NCBI GenBank assembly: GCA_002308555.1
Contig: DBWD01000130.1
Span: 268-5,971, forward strand
Direction: 5' to 3'
Source: a bacterium UBP3_UBA1247
Lineage (GTDB): Bacteria > UBA3054
DNA: 5,704 nucleotides
Shown: positions 1 to 5,704 of the stretch, one piece after another
Layout of the letters: each line of letters begins with the position of its first letter
Position numbering within the stretch: position 1 is the first letter of the stretch
Made by a program: the position numbers and the translations under genes
Notes under the pieces: generated by a model
What the model saw: only the letters and a program-made list of their open reading frames with translations
Databases searched by the model: none
Told to the model about the DNA's origin: nothing

Positions 1-644
1 TTAAGGCTCACGCCCTGGAAGCGGGAGGCCTGGTCTCCGGGGACCACCAGCGGCACCAGGGCCGGGCGCAAAGGCACGATGGTGTGTCCGAGTTTTTGGG
101 CTAATTTCGCGCCGTCGCCGTCGGAGCCGGTCTTGGGGTAGGAGGCGCCGCCGCAGGCCAGAAGGTAATTTTTGGCTTCCGCCCTCGTCCCGTTCTTGAG
201 AAGTAGGCCTTTTATTTCCTTCGTTTCCTCGTCCTGGAGGAAGGCCGCGCAGGGGGCGTTCGTTTTGATCTCCACGCCCTGGTCCCAGGCCTCGTCCAGC
301 AGGGCCCGCACCACGTCGTGGGCGTCCTGGCTCTCGGGGAAGACTCTTCCGCCGCGCTCGGTCACGGTCATGAGCCCCAGACGGTGGAAGAAGGCCTCCA
401 GCGCGCGATTGTCGAGGGTTTTGAAGGCGTCCTTAAGGAAGAGGCCGTCGCGGCCGAAATGGGCGTAAAAATCGTCTATGGGCTCGGCGTTGGTAAGATT
501 GCAGCGGCCTTTGCCGGTGATGGAGAGTTTGCGGGCGCAGCGGTCGGTCTTCTCCAGAACGAGAACTTTTTTGCCGCGCCTGGCGGCGGCGATGGCCGCC
601 ATCAGTCCGGAGGCGCCGCCGCCCACGACGATAAGGTCAAGCAT
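1..644 (-). CDS. HI0933/YhiN-family FAD-dependent flavoprotein (aminoacetone oxidase-like), C-terminus cut off by window edge
   Basis: Translating the minus strand from the ATG at 644-642 gives 214 codons with no stop, about half of the roughly 400 residues usual for this family; the rest lies beyond the left edge. The N-terminus is a Rossmann FAD-binding motif, GGGASG at residues 8-13, followed by an acidic residue after the second strand (E31). The family signature ARKLSITGKGRCNLTN is at 37-52, GGRVFPES at 98-105, and a second conserved block, ACGGASYPKTGSDGDG, at 163-178. Together these identify the HI0933-like/YhiN family, a cytoplasmic flavoprotein group often annotated as NAD(P)/FAD-dependent oxidoreductase or aminoacetone oxidase; the physiological substrate is not well established. 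The start codon lies 8 bases inside the end of rlmB (ATGCTTGA). The upstream Shine-Dalgarno match is weak, so translation is probably coupled to rlmB. The family call is firm; the reaction is not. Confidence 0.93.
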   Translation of the reverse strand, partial: MLDLIVVGGGASGLMAAIAAARRGKKVLVLEKTDRCARKLSITGKGRCNLTNAEPIDDFYAHFGRDGLFLKDAFKTLDNRALEAFFHRLGLMTVTERGGRVFPESQDAHDVVRALLDEAWDQGVEIKTNAPCAAFLQDEETKEIKGLLLKNGTRAEAKNYLLACGGASYPKTGSDGDGAKLAQKLGHTIVPLRPALVPLVVPGDQASRFQGVSL

Positions 645-1359
645 TTCTCAGGGCGTACATGGCTACGCCGGCCGCCACGGAGGCGTTCAGGGAATTGACG
701 CGGCCCTGCTGGGGAAGCCGGACCACGTAGTCGGCCTCGTTAAGAATGAACTGGCCCACGCCCTTGTCCTCGCCGCCTATCACGAGCATCAGTTTTTCGG
801 GAGCGTTTTTGGAAAGCTCGTCCAGCTCGACTTTGCCCGCGCCGTCCAGGGCGGCGACCTTGTAGCCGCGCTCCTTGGCGAGCTTCAGGTACTGGTTGGC
901 GTTGCGGTCCTGGGCGATGGTGAGGTGTTCCGTGGCGCCCGCGGAGGCCTTGACCACGGAGGGATAGACGCCGGGCGTGCCCTTGAGGGGCAGGAAAATT
1001 TCCTTGTAGCCGAAGATCTCGGCGCTGCGCAGAATGGCGCCCACGTTCTGGGGATCCTCGAGATTATCCAGGAGAAGTATCCTGGAGGTCAGGCCCATTT
1101 CCCGGGAGGGCGCGTAAGGGTAGGGTGAGCAGTAGACCACGACGCCCTGGTTGTCCCGGCTGTCGCACATCTGGATGAGCTGGCCCTTTTCCTTCCATTC
1201 GTAGGGGATCTGGCGCTTCTTGCACAGTTCCTCGATCTTCATTACGCGGGGATTCTTTTTGGCGCTCTCGGAAAGGAAGATCCTGGTGATCTCCCGCCTT
1301 TTGGCTTTCATCAGTTCGAAGGCGGGGTTGATGCCGTAAACGAATTCGGCTTCGCTCAC
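637..1359 (-). CDS. rlmB: 23S rRNA (guanosine-2'-O-)-methyltransferase RlmB, SpoU/TrmH family
   Basis: This 240-residue protein matches the usual length of RlmB (about 243 in E. coli), which methylates the 2'-O of a guanosine (G2251, E. coli numbering) in the 23S rRNA peptidyl-transferase P-loop, using S-adenosylmethionine. The N-terminal RNA substrate-binding domain begins YGINPAFELM (residues 8-17) and ends near QGVVVYCSP (71-79). The C-terminal SPOUT knot domain carries all three SpoU motifs: DNLEDPQNVGAILRSAE (98-114, with N105, G107 and R111), LVIGGEDKG (192-200), and LPQQGRVNSLNASVAAG (215-231, with N222, S223, L224 and N225). The start is GTG at 1359-1357; the first in-frame ATG is codon 17 and would remove the conserved N-terminus. 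A good ribosome site supports the GTG. The stop of the upstream gene overlaps it as GTGA. Another SpoU paralogue acting on a different rRNA position cannot be fully excluded, but the N-terminal domain favours RlmB. Confidence 0.92.
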   Translation of the reverse strand: MSEAEFVYGINPAFELMKAKRREITRIFLSESAKKNPRVMKIEELCKKRQIPYEWKEKGQLIQMCDSRDNQGVVVYCSPYPYAPSREMGLTSRILLLDNLEDPQNVGAILRSAEIFGYKEIFLPLKGTPGVYPSVVKASAGATEHLTIAQDRNANQYLKLAKERGYKVAALDGAGKVELDELSKNAPEKLMLVIGGEDKGVGQFILNEADYVVRLPQQGRVNSLNASVAAGVAMYALRNA

Positions 1360-1922
1360 TTCAAATACTCCACCTTGTTTTCGCCGTTTTCCCTGAAGGC
1401 CACGATAATGGGGACGCCGCGGTAATTGACGGTCACCTGCAGCAAAACGGGCTCGGGCATGGTGTCCAGGTCGTCCACGATGGCGTTGAGAAGCTGGGAG
1501 GTGTTCTCCTGGGCCAGGAAGAAATTGCGCTTGGCCTTGTCGGTGACCACCAGCAGGATGCCTTTCTTGCCGCCGGCCACCTTGTCGATAAGGCCGGTCA
1601 GCCTGGTCTCGAAAACTTTTTTCAGCCTGGCCACGTAGTCCTGCATGACGGCATAGCCGTCCGCGGTCTCCCAGCCCACGGTGTCGGTGTAGGTCTCGAC
1701 GCCCTTGGTGTCCCGGTCGGCTTTGGCCATTTCCCGGTCGGCCCGGCGGTCGTCCCGGGCGTCAAGCTCTTTCTGCACGGGATTTTTTTCCTTGTCGGGG
1801 GCCTCGACTTTTTTCTCGGCCTTGGCGGGCGGGGCGTTGGTGGGCTCGGCTATTTCCCCGGCCGCGAGAAAGGCGGCCGGCGCGAGCAGCAGGAAGGCCA
1901 GGAAAGCGGCGGACTTTTTCAT
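1356..1922 (-). CDS. Secreted or periplasmic protein of unknown function, 188 aa
   Basis: I do not recognise this protein. It begins with a clear Sec signal peptide: MKK, then a hydrophobic Ala/Leu/Phe core through about residue 20, with likely cleavage near A21/G22. Residues 23-74 form a charged, probably disordered or helical linker rich in Lys, Glu, Asp, Arg, Ala and Pro, including ELDARDDRRADREMAKADRD at 52-71. Residues 75-188 look like a small globular alpha/beta domain, with an amphipathic helix around 92-115 and hydrophobic strands GILLVVTD (121-128), VLLQVTVNY (159-167) and VPIIVAF (170-176). There are no cysteines and no catalytic motif I can name. The ATG at 1922-1920 shares one base with the stop of the upstream gene (TGATG), with a modest AGGG 9 bases upstream. 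Signal peptide, length and tight packing between genes support a real gene; no function is assigned. Confidence 0.8.
   Translation of the reverse strand: MKKSAAFLAFLLLAPAAFLAAGEIAEPTNAPPAKAEKKVEAPDKEKNPVQKELDARDDRRADREMAKADRDTKGVETYTDTVGWETADGYAVMQDYVARLKKVFETRLTGLIDKVAGGKKGILLVVTDKAKRNFFLAQENTSQLLNAIVDDLDTMPEPVLLQVTVNYRGVPIIVAFRENGENKVEYLK
1368..1376 (-). promoter_or_regulatory. Shine-Dalgarno site that supports the GTG start of rlmB
   Basis: The minus strand reads AAGGTGGAG here, with 8 bases between it and the GTG at 1359-1357. It lies inside the last codons of the upstream 188-residue gene. Its position favours the GTG over the next in-frame ATG (codon 17) and suggests that rlmB can be initiated independently as well as by coupling through the GTGA overlap. 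Confidence 0.65.
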
Positions 1923-2995
1923 CAGTTGCCGCCCTGCTTGAGGGTTAGCTTGCGCAGCTTGCAGTTCTCCCAGATCTCGCAGTTGTTGCCGTAGTAGGGT
2001 CTGTGGCGCTTGCCGGGGATCTTCATCTTCTTGCCGGTGACCACGATGGAGTTGACCATGGCGGCCACCCGGAATTTCTTGATGACGCCTTTGGCCGGGA
2101 TCTTGGAGTAATTCTCATAGGGATCCTCGCTGCCGTGCAGGTCGGGGACGCCCGCTCTGATCTGGCAGTCGTAGATGTTGGCCACGAAGATCTTGTTGAT
2201 CTTGCCCTTGAAGTAAACGTTGGTGGCGCTGGTGCCGGTGGAGGGATCGTCTTCGCGGCAGCCGACTCGGATGTGCCCGGTCAGGTTGTAGGTCCTCAAA
2301 GCGCGGATCTTCCTGTCAACGTAAAGGTGGGAGATGGAGGAGGCGCGGATCGTGCCGATCTCCTCGGCTTTGATCTGGCTTACCCAGTGCTGCTTGTATT
2401 GGTTGAATTTCAGGGTCTTGATCTTCTGGATGGAGCGGAAGACCACGCGGCTGTCGGGGATATCCTCTTCATAGGAAGTGTCCGCCTGGTCGAGGTCGCC
2501 GATGTACTGCGTCACCTGGATGAAATTGACCTTGGCGTCCGGGGCGTTGGCTTCGGAAAGGCCCGGGTCGGCCTTGACGGTGCCGATCTTCAGGCCGTCG
2601 GAAAAGAGCTTCAGGTCGCAGGTGGTGGTCTTGATGGTGCCGATGTTCTTGGCGGTCACGGAGACAGAGCCGGTCGTGCCTTTGCCCATGTCCACGGTAA
2701 GCTTCTTCAAAGCGGCGGCGCCGCAGCTGACGTTTATGGTGTAGGGTTTCTTGAGGCCCTTTACGCCCGGGCCGGTCTTGAAGGCGATGGTCGCGGACTT
2801 CCCGCCCCTAATGGTCATGTCGCAGGTAAGGGCGTCGTCAGTCTCGTTTATCTCAAAAGAGGCGGAGTCGTCGCAGGAATATTTGCAAAGGAGGTCGCCC
2901 ACCTTTTCCTGGAGGGCGCCGAAGGCCGCGCATGAGAAAAGACAGACGGTCAGAACGACCGCCGCGGAAGCAAAAATATGTTTTTCTTTGTTCAT
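1922..2995 (-). CDS. Secreted repeat protein of unknown function, possible beta-helix, 357 aa
   Basis: This is the first gene of the minus-strand unit; I do not recognise its family. Residues 1-27 are a signal peptide (MNKEK, then a hydrophobic core through F20). LFSC at 19-22 weakly resembles a lipobox, so it could be a lipoprotein, but Phe at -2 is unusual and ordinary Sec cleavage near A24-A27 is also possible. The mature protein has a recurring pattern of hydrophobic-x-x-hydrophobic-basic/polar-small/hydrophobic: LKKLTV (96), IGTIKT (118), IGTVKA (137), IKTLKF (192), IGTIRA (213), IRALRT (230), INKIFV (266), IKKFRV (305) and LRKLTL (347). Most spacings are near 20 residues or about twice that. 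Such ladders are typical of beta-helix or solenoid folds, so an extracellular structural or binding role is plausible but inferred. Several cysteines (37, 41, 58, 91, 126, 246, 277, 339, 345) could form disulfides. No clear Shine-Dalgarno site precedes the ATG; a strong promoter does. The stop overlaps the next start (TGATG). Confidence 0.8.
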   Translation of the reverse strand: MNKEKHIFASAAVVLTVCLFSCAAFGALQEKVGDLLCKYSCDDSASFEINETDDALTCDMTIRGGKSATIAFKTGPGVKGLKKPYTINVSCGAAALKKLTVDMGKGTTGSVSVTAKNIGTIKTTTCDLKLFSDGLKIGTVKADPGLSEANAPDAKVNFIQVTQYIGDLDQADTSYEEDIPDSRVVFRSIQKIKTLKFNQYKQHWVSQIKAEEIGTIRASSISHLYVDRKIRALRTYNLTGHIRVGCREDDPSTGTSATNVYFKGKINKIFVANIYDCQIRAGVPDLHGSEDPYENYSKIPAKGVIKKFRVAAMVNSIVVTGKKMKIPGKRHRPYYGNNCEIWENCKLRKLTLKQGGN

Positions 2996-2997
2996 AG

Positions 2998-3036
2998 CTA
3001 GATTGTCCGAACTAAAAATAGGGGATAAAAAACCAT
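2998..3036 (-). other. Possible 12-codon leader ORF upstream of the 357-aa gene
   Basis: An ATG at 3036-3034 opens a 12-codon frame reading MVFYPLFLVRTI and ends at TAG 3000-2998, two bases before the ATG of the 357-residue gene. The ATG falls about where transcription should begin for the promoter at 3042-3070, so this could be a leaderless ORF whose translation delivers ribosomes to a main start lacking a good Shine-Dalgarno site. A 12-codon frame can easily arise by chance in this AT-rich leader, so support is weak. Confidence 0.2.
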
Positions 3037-3041
3037 TTTAT

Positions 3042-3070
3042 ATTATACGCTAATGGTATATGGGGGTCAA
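3042..3070 (-). promoter_or_regulatory. Near-consensus sigma-70 promoter of the four-gene minus-strand operon
   Basis: On the minus strand the -35 box TTGACC (3070-3065) is followed by a 17-base spacer and a perfect -10 box TATAAT (3047-3042). An A/T-rich patch (AAATTTT, near 3077-3083) just upstream of the -35 could act as an UP-like element. The predicted transcription start is near 3034-3036, giving a leader of about 40 bases. The hexamers differ from consensus at one position, so this should be a strong promoter for the secreted protein gene and, by read-through, for rlmB and the flavoprotein gene. Confidence 0.82.
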
Positions 3071-3091
3071 CTTGCCAAAATTTACGCGGGA

Positions 3092-3121
3092 GTCCGCCCG
3101 CGCCGGCGACGGCGGGCGGAC
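3092..3121. repeat. Perfect 10-bp GC-rich inverted repeat between the divergent promoters
   Basis: The left arm GTCCGCCCGC (3092-3101) and right arm GCGGGCGGAC (3112-3121) are exact reverse complements separated by 10 bases. An overlapping shorter pairing is possible between CGCGGG (3085-3090) and CCCGCG (3097-3102). The element lies upstream of both predicted transcription starts, and neither side has the run of T expected of an intrinsic terminator. A dyad-symmetric operator shared by both promoters, or a member of a dispersed palindromic repeat family, are the main options; chance is possible in GC-rich sequence, though a perfect 10-bp match makes it less likely. Confidence 0.6.
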
Positions 3122-3142
3122 GGTCGAAAGCGTCAAAAACCC

Positions 3143-3171
3143 TGGCGAACGGAGCCCTTCTGTGGTATAAT
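3143..3171 (+). promoter_or_regulatory. Extended -10 promoter of the plus-strand secreted protein gene
   Basis: A perfect TATAAT (3166-3171) is preceded by TGG at 3163-3165, which gives the TGn extended -10 motif. The matching -35 region is poor (TGGCGA at 3143-3148 with 17-base spacing matches consensus at 3 of 6 positions), as is common for extended -10 promoters or activator-dependent ones. Transcription would begin near 3178, leaving a leader of about 55 bases. That leader contains only a trivial 4-bp hairpin, AACC/GGTT around six T (3197-3210), too weak to call a terminator. Confidence 0.62.
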
Positions 3172-3222
3172 AAAAATTACCTATTTGGGGGGAAACAACC
3201 TTTTTTGGTTAACTGAAAAAAC

Positions 3223-3228
3223 AAAGGA
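3223..3228 (+). promoter_or_regulatory. Ribosome binding site of the large secreted protein gene
   Basis: AAAGGA lies 4 bases before the ATG at 3233-3235. It is a short-spaced but plausible Shine-Dalgarno site. Together with the signal peptide that begins at this ATG, it fixes the start. Confidence 0.65.
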
Positions 3229-3232
3229 AAAT

Positions 3233-5704
3233 ATGCGAAAACTTACGCTGTTTCTTGCGCTTGCCGCCCTGCTGGCCGCCACCGCCGGCCAGGCCGAGCC
3301 CAAGCCGTATCCCACGGGCCGCGTGACTTTGAAGACGGCCGTGGTGGTCTACAATCCGATCGTCACCAACACCATCGAGGGCGCCCACGGCTACGTCCTC
3401 TCCGAGGAGATGGGCTGGGGCAACGCCACCAACACCGTGGACAACATCGTGAACTGGTGGCGCCAGTGCTCCCGCGGCATGGTCAACATCGAGCTCGTCT
3501 ACTGGACCAACCTTTTCCAGGTCATGAAGAACATGCCCGAACCGAAAAGGCCGGCCAGCCGCCCCTCCGTGGAGAAATGCTTTCAGGCCGCCGTCAACCG
3601 CAAGGAATTTTCCGTCGGGCACATCGACGAGCTGTACTGCATGACCAACGACGTGCCGCAGGTCTGGGAAAAGATCAAGAAGCGGGATGTCGACATGGTC
3701 ATCCAGGTGGTCTTCCCCTTCGGCCCGGGCGGCTGGGAATCCCTGCTGATGGGCGAAGGCGCCTCCTGGTGCAACTCCTGCGGCCGCCACGCCCCCATCG
3801 AGCACTGCTACATGACGGTCTATCCCACCACGGAGCGCCAGGACACGCCCATGGAGAACTTCGGCCACGCCTTCGAGTCCATGATCTCCATGAACTACAT
3901 GAACGGCGAGGACTGGGGCCGCAACCCCGGCGCCAACGAGTGGGGCCTCTTCACCAGGCAGAGCGCCAACACCAACGCCAACTTCTGCCAGGTGGGCTAC
4001 GTGCACTACGCGCCCAACACGCCCAGGGACTACCTCTGGGGCGAGGACACGCTGGTCTATTCCTACGCGCCGGGCTGGCTCAGGTATCCCGACATGCTCA
4101 AGTATCCGCCGGTGGAGATGAACACCCGCTTCTGGGGCGGCGGCGTCAACTTCAACCAGAAGCAGTGGCTCTTCTACCACGCGCCCCAGCGCTACGGCCT
4201 CTACCGCGGCCACCTCATGAACTGGCTGACGCTTTTCCTTAACGTCAACACCGCGGCCTGGCCCATCACCCCCGGCGAGGAGCTGGCCCAGCAGGTCGAC
4301 CCCCGCGGCTGGTTCAACTTCCGCGTGCACGCGCCGGAGGGCACGACGGCGGTGGTCTTCCGCGTCAAGAGCCCCGACGCCCCCCTGCACAGCGGCATCC
4401 GCAAGACTTATATCCCTAAGCGCTTCCGCAACTACCAGGAGAGCGTGGGCCGCGCCTACGCCGAGTTCACGGAAGCGGACGGGCGCCGCAACGAAAAGAC
4501 CTACACGATAACGCCCGACAAGGAATACGCCAAAGACATGGCGGGCGACTGGTTCTTCACCTGCGGCGGCGCCGACCCCACCAACAGCCCGCTGACGCTC
4601 TGCGAGCTGAAAGTGACGGCGGAAGTTCTGCCCAAGCCCGAGGAAAAACCGCTGGAAGTCAAGGTCAGCATGCCCGAGAAGATCGAGGGCGACGAAGCCA
4701 AGATTGTCTGGGAATGCCAGGAACCTCCCGTGGGACTGAGGGGCGTGCAGCTCTTCTTCAGCGCCAACGGACCGGACGGCCCCTTCGAGCCCATCTGCCA
4801 CGACTTCGCCTTCGAGCTGACCAGCCCCTACCGCTGGTTTTTGCCCGCCGGGCCCTATGAGAACGCCTGCGTGAAAGTGGAAGTGGAGGACTGCTACGGC
4901 AAGACCGCCTCGGCGGTGTCCCAGCCCTTCTCCATCAACGTGGGCAGGGAATGGCAGATGTACGACGTGCCCTGCGAGGACGACGCTTGGGGCGACCGCC
5001 TGATCTGCACGAAAGCCGGCACCGACGGCCAGGACTATTACTTCTCCAAGGGCAACGTGAAAATGAGCCCCTTCTTCCGCTTCACCGGCGAAGCCTGGAC
5101 GCCCCTGGCCAACCTGCCCTGCGGCAGAAGGGACGACATGACGGAGCTTGTTCCTTTCAACGGCGGCATGATCACTTCCCTCGGCTACACCGTTATGGAC
5201 GCCGACTCCAACCGCTACACCGAAACGGCCCTGGCCTTCTTTGATCCCAAGACCGGCAAATGGGAGGAAGGCAAGCACGTTAGGGGCGCGGCGAGCGGCG
5301 CGGCCATGGCGGCCGTGGCCGACGGCTCGCTCTTCCTAGCCGAGGAAGGCTCCGACCACGTCTCCCTTGTCACCGACTGGAGGAAGCGCATCTTCAAGCC
5401 CTTCTCCAAGGCCCCGGGCGGCCCCTCCTACCAGTGGGCCGCGGCCAGCGACGGCAGCAGCGGAGCGTTCTTCCTCAAGTTTGACGGCAGCGATCCCCAA
5501 AACCCCAGGGGCATCGTCTTTGTGGTCAACAAAAAGGGCGAGCAGATGATCCTGGACAAAACGCCCTATCCGCCGGGCGTCGGCTGCTCCATGGTCTTCC
5601 TGCCCGCCAAGTACTCCAAGGAAAAACACGCGAAGCTTCTCATAACAAGAGGCGGCCAGGGCATCCGTCGCCCCTGGATCGAACACGAGGACGGCAAGCG
5701 CTTT
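3233..5704 (+). CDS. Large secreted multidomain protein with kelch-like C-terminal repeats, 3' end beyond window
   Basis: The frame runs 824 codons without a stop and continues past the right edge. Residues 1-21 are a Sec signal peptide (MRK, Leu/Ala core, likely cleavage at GQA/EP). Residues 22 to about 445 form an N-terminal domain I cannot name. It is rich in Trp, Tyr and Asn and contains a Cys/His cluster (C180, C183, H186, H191, C192), a GHAFES segment (211-216) and GWLRYPD (281-287). It has no HEXXH or other standard peptidase motif. A Pro/Glu/Lys linker (466-473) leads to an Ig- or fibronectin-like module at about 474-570. From about 572 the sequence looks like a beta-propeller: W622..L625..LP(628-629)..R632, then a kelch-like FFDPKTGKW ending at W677, 55 residues later, a typical blade spacing. 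Codons end mostly in C or G, as in the neighbouring genes, so there is no compositional sign of recent transfer. It is probably periplasmic, surface-bound or secreted. Substrate or partner is unknown. Confidence 0.87.
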   Translation, partial: MRKLTLFLALAALLAATAGQAEPKPYPTGRVTLKTAVVVYNPIVTNTIEGAHGYVLSEEMGWGNATNTVDNIVNWWRQCSRGMVNIELVYWTNLFQVMKNMPEPKRPASRPSVEKCFQAAVNRKEFSVGHIDELYCMTNDVPQVWEKIKKRDVDMVIQVVFPFGPGGWESLLMGEGASWCNSCGRHAPIEHCYMTVYPTTERQDTPMENFGHAFESMISMNYMNGEDWGRNPGANEWGLFTRQSANTNANFCQVGYVHYAPNTPRDYLWGEDTLVYSYAPGWLRYPDMLKYPPVEMNTRFWGGGVNFNQKQWLFYHAPQRYGLYRGHLMNWLTLFLNVNTAAWPITPGEELAQQVDPRGWFNFRVHAPEGTTAVVFRVKSPDAPLHSGIRKTYIPKRFRNYQESVGRAYAEFTEADGRRNEKTYTITPDKEYAKDMAGDWFFTCGGADPTNSPLTLCELKVTAEVLPKPEEKPLEVKVSMPEKIEGDEAKIVWECQEPPVGLRGVQLFFSANGPDGPFEPICHDFAFELTSPYRWFLPAGPYENACVKVEVEDCYGKTASAVSQPFSINVGREWQMYDVPCEDDAWGDRLICTKAGTDGQDYYFSKGNVKMSPFFRFTGEAWTPLANLPCGRRDDMTELVPFNGGMITSLGYTVMDADSNRYTETALAFFDPKTGKWEEGKHVRGAASGAAMAAVADGSLFLAEEGSDHVSLVTDWRKRIFKPFSKAPGGPSYQWAAASDGSSGAFFLKFDGSDPQNPRGIVFVVNKKGEQMILDKTPYPPGVGCSMVFLPAKYSKEKHAKLLITRGGQGIRRPWIEHEDGKRF

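Noticed and set aside
478..1128. A 216-codon open frame on the plus strand opposite rlmB and the start of the flavoprotein gene
   Set aside because: It overlaps two minus-strand genes confidently identified by conserved motifs and has no recognisable protein features.
2003..2935. A 310-codon open frame on the plus strand opposite the 357-aa secreted protein gene
   Set aside because: Low-complexity Gly/Val/Asp/Ala-rich translation without a signal peptide or ribosome site. The minus-strand frame has a strong promoter, a signal peptide and operon-like junctions.
3092..3121. The GC-rich palindrome as an intrinsic terminator
   Set aside because: It sits upstream of both divergent promoters, so no gene in the window would be terminated there, and neither side is followed by a proper run of T.
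3197..3210. AACC-TTTTTT-GGTT in the plus-strand leader as a terminator or riboswitch element
   Set aside because: Only a 4-bp stem with the T run in the loop; too weak, and the leader of about 55 bases is too short for a known riboswitch.
3457..4242. A 261-codon open frame on the plus strand in another frame inside the large secreted protein gene
   Set aside because: Arg/Pro/His/Leu-rich translation typical of an out-of-frame reading of GC-rich coding sequence; no ribosome site.
3209..5278. A 689-codon open frame on the minus strand opposite the large plus-strand gene
   Set aside because: It is a shadow. The translation is dominated by Val, Gly, Ala, His and Asp with no domain structure, as expected from the antisense of a GC-rich gene with C/G-ending codons. 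The plus-strand frame has a promoter, ribosome site, signal peptide and recognisable modules, and runs further.
1..5704. CRISPR array, tRNA, rRNA, insertion sequence or prophage
   Set aside because: No regularly spaced direct repeats, no transposase, integrase or phage-like protein and no recognisable structural RNA were seen on either strand.

Overview
The window is a GC-rich bacterial segment with two divergent transcription units separated by a 237-base intergenic region (2996-3232). Genes lie end to end with short overlaps, Shine-Dalgarno-like sites precede several starts, and both promoter candidates have sigma-70-type TATAAT boxes. Three of the five products carry N-terminal signal peptides, so this is probably a Gram-negative-type bacterium with a large set of secreted proteins of unknown function. 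The sequence alone does not fix the phylum. A PVC-type lineage (Lentisphaerae, Kiritimatiellae, Verrucomicrobia) is a guess from style only.

Minus-strand unit (read from 2995 down to 1). A near-consensus promoter (TTGACC, 17-bp spacer, TATAAT) drives four genes that overlap or touch at every junction. They are: a secreted 357-residue protein with a recurring hydrophobic repeat suggestive of a beta-helix; a secreted 188-residue protein of unknown function; a SpoU-type 23S rRNA 2'-O-methyltransferase (rlmB, GTG start); and the N-terminal half of an HI0933/YhiN-type FAD-dependent flavoprotein that runs off the left edge. The junctions are TGATG, GTGA and ATGCTTGA, the arrangement expected for translational coupling.

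Intergenic region. The two promoters point away from each other. Between their -35 regions is a perfect 10-bp GC-rich inverted repeat (3092-3101 / 3112-3121). Because it lies upstream of both predicted transcription starts, it is better explained as a shared operator or DNA-level element than as an RNA hairpin.

Plus-strand unit (3233 to the right edge). One long reading frame of 824 codons remains open at the window end. It encodes a secreted multidomain protein: signal peptide, a roughly 420-residue N-terminal domain rich in Trp, Tyr, Asn and Cys, an Ig/fibronectin-like module, and the start of a kelch-like beta-propeller. It is the largest gene here and its function is unknown. The opposite strand also has a very long open frame across it (3209-5278), but that is a composition-driven shadow.

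No tRNA, rRNA, CRISPR array, insertion sequence or phage gene was seen. The two housekeeping-type enzymes are confident calls. The three secreted proteins are real-looking genes without recognised functions.
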